Source of the DNA: Kaistia dalseonensis
GTDB taxonomy: Bacteria > Pseudomonadota > Alphaproteobacteria > Rhizobiales > Kaistiaceae
DNA length: 64,000 nucleotides
Assembly (NCBI RefSeq): GCF_030814715.1
Contig: NZ_JAUSVO010000002.1
Location: 248,001-312,000, forward strand
Direction: 5' to 3'
Shown here: one piece after another, positions 60,077 to 64,000 of the stretch
How the letters are laid out: every line of letters begins with the position of its first letter
Position numbering within the stretch: position 1 is the first letter of the stretch
Program-made: the position numbers and the translations under genes
Notes under the pieces: model-generated
Told to the model about the DNA's origin: nothing
The model's input: only the letters and a program-made list of their open reading frames with translations
The model's database searches: none

Positions 60077-62017
60077 CTAGTTGCCGCGCAGCCAGACCAG
60101 CATTTCGCCCGGCGCGCGATTATCCCAGGCGTAATAGGGAACCGCCTTGATCGGCACGGTCTCGGTCTTCGGCGGCTCGTTGCGATAGAGATTGCCGTCC
60201 CAGTCCGAAGTCGCGTCCGCTTCGGCCCTGGCCGACAGCGTCACGATGCCTTCGAGCAGTCCCGGCTCGAAGTTCGCGTCGAACGCGGTCGATTGCGGCA
60301 CGCGGATGCGGTTCAGCGCCACGCCATTGTCGATGCCTTCGAGGCAGTAGAGCAACGGTCCGCGCTTGATGGCGACACGGCCCGTATCCTGACGCACCTC
60401 CGGATGGGCATAGAAGCGCTCGACGGCGAGATCGAGATCGAGCTGGACGGTATCGCCGGCCTTCCACTCGCGGTCGATCTTCGCATAGCCATCGCTCGTG
60501 ACCGTGGAAAGGTCGATCGGCGTGCCGTTGACCGAAAGGCTCGCCCGCCGGCTCCAGGCGGGAATGCGCAGGTTGAGCGCGAAGCGGGTCGGCTTCTCGA
60601 CATCGACCTTGATCGCGATCGCGCCGTCCCAGGGATAGCGCGTATCCTGCGTCAGCGTGACCTCGCTGCCGCCAATATCGAGCCGTGCGGTCGAATCGCA
60701 ATAGAGATGGACCGCCACCTCGCCATCGGCCTGGCCGTACATGTAACTGCCGATCGACGCGACCATGCGGCCGATATTGGGCGGGCAGCAGGGGCAGCGA
60801 TGCCACTTCCAGCGATTATGCGCGCCGCGGCTCTCGAGCGGGTTTTCGTAGAAGAACAGCGAGCCGTCGAGCGAGATGCCGGAGATCGAGCCATTATAGA
60901 GCGCGAGTTCCATGGCATCGGCGTAGCGCGTGTTCGGGCCCATGCCGAGCATGCGGTTGGCCCAGAAGGCGAGCCCGACCGCCGCGCAGGTCTCCGCATA
61001 GGCCGTCTCGTTCGGCAGGTCGTAATCGGCGGTGAAGCCCTCATTGTCGGCCGACGGGCCAAGGCCGCCGGTCACATAGAGGCGCTTCGAATGCAGGTCG
61101 TCCCAGAGCCTGTCGAGGGCGACCCGCAGGCTTTCATCGCCATATTCGGTCGCGACGTCGGCCATGCCGGAATAGAGATACATGGCGCGAACGGCATGCC
61201 CCACGACCTTGTCCTGCTCGCGGACCGGCAGGTGCGACTGGTTGTATTCATAGTTCTTGAAGTGGAATTCGCTCGGGTTTTCACCGCGCGCCAGCGACTC
61301 CTCGTCGAAATAATGCGGCTGCTGGCCGCGCTGGTCGATCAGATATTTGGCGAAATCCATGTATTTGTGATTGCCGGTGGCGCGCGCGAGCTTCACCAGC
61401 GCGAGTTCGAGCTCCTCATGGCCGCAATAGCCGTGCTTCTGGCCTGGATTGGGACCGAGCACGGTCGCGATATGGTCTGCATAGCGGCTCATCACATCGA
61501 GGAACTTGCGCTTGCCGGTCGCCTGATAATAGGCGACGGCGCCCTCGATCATGTGGCCGGCGCAGTAGAGCTCGTGGCAATCGCGCAGGTTGGTCCAGCG
61601 CTTGCCGGGTTCCATGCGCTGGTACCAGCTCGACAGATAGCCGTCGGGCTGCTGCAGCTTCTCGAACATGTCGATGACGGCGTCGATCTTCTTCTCAAGC
61701 TCCGGATTGGGCTTGCGATAGAGCGAATAGGCCGCCGTCTCGATCGTCTTGCCGAGATCGGAGTCCCAGAACATCTGCATCGTCACCTTGCCGCCCGGGT
61801 GGAACGGGATGCGCAGTTCCGGCACTGGCCGGTCCGGATCGATCTGGTCGAGCATACCGGCCTCGACGCAGCGCTCGTAGAGAATATCGGCCGTCCGGTC
61901 GGCGACCGCGTCGACGCGCGCGCCCCAGAAACCGCGGACATCGACCTGCGGTACGGAGGGCGGGCGAAAGCGGGCGCGCGGCGCTTCCACCGGAGCGGGC
62001 GAGGGTTGGGCACTCAT
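60077..62017 (-). CDS. Glycoside hydrolase family 127 beta-L-arabinofuranosidase
   Basis: The 646-residue protein starts at MSAQPSPAPVEAP after AGGAG; the open frame continuing upstream is not coding. It matches HypBA1-type GH127 enzymes. E342 and C344 (AETCAAVG) with C408, C410 and C411 (HRCPCCPPN) correspond to the zinc-coordinated cysteine-nucleophile site. No signal peptide is present, so it acts in the cytoplasm on imported arabino-oligosaccharides or glycoconjugates. It lies 41 bp downstream of a MalG-type permease gene in the same transcript, which suggests the importer brings in its substrate. Confidence 0.9.
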   Translation of the reverse strand: MSAQPSPAPVEAPRARFRPPSVPQVDVRGFWGARVDAVADRTADILYERCVEAGMLDQIDPDRPVPELRIPFHPGGKVTMQMFWDSDLGKTIETAAYSLYRKPNPELEKKIDAVIDMFEKLQQPDGYLSSWYQRMEPGKRWTNLRDCHELYCAGHMIEGAVAYYQATGKRKFLDVMSRYADHIATVLGPNPGQKHGYCGHEELELALVKLARATGNHKYMDFAKYLIDQRGQQPHYFDEESLARGENPSEFHFKNYEYNQSHLPVREQDKVVGHAVRAMYLYSGMADVATEYGDESLRVALDRLWDDLHSKRLYVTGGLGPSADNEGFTADYDLPNETAYAETCAAVGLAFWANRMLGMGPNTRYADAMELALYNGSISGISLDGSLFFYENPLESRGAHNRWKWHRCPCCPPNIGRMVASIGSYMYGQADGEVAVHLYCDSTARLDIGGSEVTLTQDTRYPWDGAIAIKVDVEKPTRFALNLRIPAWSRRASLSVNGTPIDLSTVTSDGYAKIDREWKAGDTVQLDLDLAVERFYAHPEVRQDTGRVAIKRGPLLYCLEGIDNGVALNRIRVPQSTAFDANFEPGLLEGIVTLSARAEADATSDWDGNLYRNEPPKTETVPIKAVPYYAWDNRAPGEMLVWLRGN

Positions 62018-62058
62018 GGAGGTCTCCTTGGCGTTTGATTTTGTTAGGGGGGCGAGCG

Positions 62059-62925
62059 CTACTTCACGGCCCCGGCCGTCAGGCCGCGAATGTAGAAGCG
62101 CTGGAGCAGCAGGAAGAGGATCAGGCACGGGATCATCATGACGGTGACGCCCGCCTGGACGGCGCCCCAGTCGATGGCGCCGAAGCGGCCGGACTGGACC
62201 GCCGTCATCATGATCGGCAGCGTGAACTTGGACTGGTCGGTCATCAGCACGAGGGCCGCTAGGAACTCGTTCCAGGTGTTCAGGAACGCGAAGAGCGCGA
62301 CCGTGACGACACCGGGCCAGACCAGCGGCAGCATGATCTTGGTCAGCAGCGCGACGCTTCTGGCGCCGTCGATCCGGGCCGCTTCCTCGATCTCCTTCGG
62401 CACGGCGTCGAAGGCGTTCCGCATCATGAAGATCGAGAAGGGCAGTTGCAGCGTCACATAGACCAGCACGAGGCCGGTGAGCGTGTTCTGCAGGCCGAGC
62501 CACGACAGGATCAGGAAGATCGGCGTCAGGATCGACTGGAAGGGGATCATGATCGTCGACAGGATGATGATGAAGAAGAAGTTCTTGAACGGGAAGCGGA
62601 AGCGCGAGAACCCGTAGCCAGCGAGCAGGCTGATGACCGCGGTGAGGACCACGCTGGAGACGGCGACGAAGATGCTGTTCTGCGCGGAATGCCAGAGGCC
62701 GGCACCGAAACTGTCGAGCGTCAGGTAGTTCTGGATCGAGAAGCCCGTCGTCGGCCATGGCGGAATCGGCGGCTGGCGGGCCTCCGACGGCGGCTTGAAG
62801 GTCGACAGGATCGCCCAGACGATCGGCGCGATGAAGATCACCGACAGGAACAGGCCGACACTGTGCTCGGCGACGAGGCCTCCGAGCGTTCGGTTGTCGC
62901 GGATACGGTTCGCAGCGGCCATCAT
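62059..62925 (-). CDS. Carbohydrate ABC transporter permease (MalG family)
   Basis: The 288-residue protein starts at MMAAANRIRD, overlapping the upstream permease stop as ATGA, with GGAGGG before it. Six membrane helices and the EAA-loop motif EEAARIDGARSVALLTKIMLP are present. It is the MalG-like half of a CUT1-type importer. The substrate is probably an arabinose-containing oligosaccharide, inferred from the following GH127 gene. Confidence 0.93.
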   Translation of the reverse strand: MMAAANRIRDNRTLGGLVAEHSVGLFLSVIFIAPIVWAILSTFKPPSEARQPPIPPWPTTGFSIQNYLTLDSFGAGLWHSAQNSIFVAVSSVVLTAVISLLAGYGFSRFRFPFKNFFFIIILSTIMIPFQSILTPIFLILSWLGLQNTLTGLVLVYVTLQLPFSIFMMRNAFDAVPKEIEEAARIDGARSVALLTKIMLPLVWPGVVTVALFAFLNTWNEFLAALVLMTDQSKFTLPIMMTAVQSGRFGAIDWGAVQAGVTVMMIPCLILFLLLQRFYIRGLTAGAVK

Positions 62926-63854
62926 GTGCCCTCCGGATTGCGCAGAAGGCGGAGCTGGACGAGGCTCAGCACCACGAGGATGACGAGGAGGACCATCGAC
63001 AGTGCCGCGCCATAGCCGAGCTTGAACGACACGAAGGACTGGTTGAAGATCCAGTAGACCGCCGTGATCGTCGAGTTGCGCGGCCCGCCACGCAGCAGGA
63101 TGTAGAACTGGTCGAAGGCGAGGATCGATCCGGCGACGGACAGGATCAGCGCCAGCGCGACCGTCCTGCGCATCAGTGGCAGCGTGATCGCGCGGAAGCG
63201 CTGCCAGGCATTGGCGCCGTCGATCTTGGCGGCTTCCTGCAGCTCGGTCGGGATCGACTGGAGCCCGGTCATCAGGATCACCATGGTGAAGCCGGCGACC
63301 TTCCAGACCACCATGACGATGATCGACCAGAAGGCGGGATTGAACGTCGCGAGCAGGTTGAACTTCTTCTCGGTCAGGCCGAGCATCTGCGCCGCGGGGC
63401 TGAAGAGGCCCGAATCCACATTGAGCAGCCACGCCCAGAGCAGGCTCGCCGACGCGAAGCCGACCACCACGGGCATGAAGAAGGCCGTGCGATAGACACC
63501 TGCCATCGGCCGCGGCTTCTCGACGAAGAGCGCCAGCGGGAAGGCGACGGCGAAGATCGCGATCGTCACGATCACCGTATAGTAGAGCGTGAATTTGAGG
63601 GCGTTCCAGAAGCGGACGTCCTTGGTGATCGCGACGTAATTGTCGAGGCCGATGAAGCGGTGCCCGCCCATCAGCGGCCAATTGTGCAGCGACATCCAGG
63701 CCGTCATGCCGAGCGGGATGACGAAGAACACCGTCACCAGCGCGATCGCCGGCGCGATATAGAGCAGTCCGATCCAGTGGCTGCGGTCCACCTTGGACGA
63801 GCGCACTGTCCGTCGCACGGGGACGGTGCCTGCCTTGGCCGAGATCGAGGACAT
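62922..63854 (-). CDS. Carbohydrate ABC transporter permease (MalF family)
   Basis: The 310-residue protein has an N-terminal cytoplasmic tail and six membrane helices. The EAA motif is QEAAKIDGANAWQRFRAITLP. It is the MalF-like partner of the permease at 62059-62925, to which it is translationally coupled. It lies 71 bp downstream of the binding-protein gene, whose end is visible at the window edge. Confidence 0.93.
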   Translation of the reverse strand: MSSISAKAGTVPVRRTVRSSKVDRSHWIGLLYIAPAIALVTVFFVIPLGMTAWMSLHNWPLMGGHRFIGLDNYVAITKDVRFWNALKFTLYYTVIVTIAIFAVAFPLALFVEKPRPMAGVYRTAFFMPVVVGFASASLLWAWLLNVDSGLFSPAAQMLGLTEKKFNLLATFNPAFWSIIVMVVWKVAGFTMVILMTGLQSIPTELQEAAKIDGANAWQRFRAITLPLMRRTVALALILSVAGSILAFDQFYILLRGGPRNSTITAVYWIFNQSFVSFKLGYGAALSMVLLVILVVLSLVQLRLLRNPEGT

Positions 63855-63925
63855 GGCGTTTCCTTCAACGCGGAGGAGCGGACATGCGAGGGCGCGTCCG
63901 CGCGCCCTCGCTGTTGCGGGATGGC

Positions 63926-64000
63926 CTACTGGCCGGTGCCCGCGTCGATGATGCCCTGCATCGTGTCCTGGGCATTCTTGATCGAGCCGTCGACGTCGTC
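63926..64000 (-). CDS. ABC sugar-binding protein, C-terminal end (truncated by window)
   Basis: Only the last 24 codons are visible, ending in IKNAQDTMQGIIDAGTGQ and TAG. The amphipathic C-terminal helix and the position before malF/malG-type permease genes identify an extracellular solute-binding protein of a CUT1 importer. Everything upstream is outside the window. Confidence 0.7.
   Translation of the reverse strand, partial: DDVDGSIKNAQDTMQGIIDAGTGQ

Noticed and set aside
62018-62758. N-terminal extension of the GH127 frame (893 codons in total)
   Set aside because: The extension is antisense-frame sequence of the malG-type gene. The start at 62017 has AGGAG and gives a normal-length enzyme.

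Overview
The window is high-GC, densely coded chromosomal DNA. Alphaproteobacterial traits suggest a member of the Hyphomicrobiales: a Mur-type box at mntH, an opgG/opgH glucan pair, family-typical intergenic palindromes and many ABC sugar importers. No species can be named from sequence alone. No rRNA, tRNA, CRISPR array, insertion sequence or prophage gene was recognised.

Region 1 (1-11.7 kb) looks like a hydroxy-acid utilisation island. The end of a LivG-type ATPase gene and livF are translationally coupled to larA, a nickel-pincer-nucleotide (NPN) racemase. Next come a FadR-type regulator on the opposite strand and an operon of a beta-hydroxyacid dehydrogenase with larC, larE and larB, the full NPN cofactor pathway. 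A minus-strand operon then encodes an FAD-linked D-lactate-type dehydrogenase, a second FadR-type regulator, a 2-keto-3-deoxy-L-fuconate dehydrogenase-like SDR and an FAH-family hydrolase. Read together, these could cleave a 6-deoxy-sugar acid to pyruvate and L-lactate, racemise the lactate and oxidise it. gloA follows.

Region 2 (11.8-22.9 kb) is sugar and uronate catabolism: a ribose-type ABC importer (binding protein, two permeases, double ATPase), a GMC oxidoreductase, uronate dehydrogenase, 5-dehydro-4-deoxyglucarate dehydratase, an L-fucose-dehydrogenase-like aldo-keto reductase and an orphan phnM. Similar TTGT-N3-AYAA motifs lie upstream of several of these operons and upstream of a distant uxaA-type dehydratase gene (46.5 kb), which suggests a shared FadR-type regulator.

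Region 3 (22.9-31.4 kb) is a complete kdp potassium system in transcription order: a 27-aa membrane ORF, kdpF, kdpA, a 55-aa membrane ORF, kdpB, kdpC, kdpD, kdpE. Three of these genes are very small. Duplicated palindromic repeats lie upstream.

Region 4 (31.8-46.4 kb) is mixed: an 8-oxoguanine deaminase-like amidohydrolase, a creatininase-family protein, a large autotransporter with about eleven 50-residue repeats, OsmC, an outer-membrane protein, beta-carbonic anhydrase, asd, a DUF995-like secreted protein, an aldo-keto reductase, a ClpP paralogue, an ArsR/SRPBCC pair, and mntH behind a clear promoter and Mur-like operator.

Region 5 (46.5-64 kb) holds a UxaA/GarD-family dehydratase, ribokinase, opgG-opgH, pyruvate carboxylase, an SDR, a PAS-PAS-GGDEF protein, and a GH127 beta-L-arabinofuranosidase with a MalFG-type ABC importer that runs off the right end.
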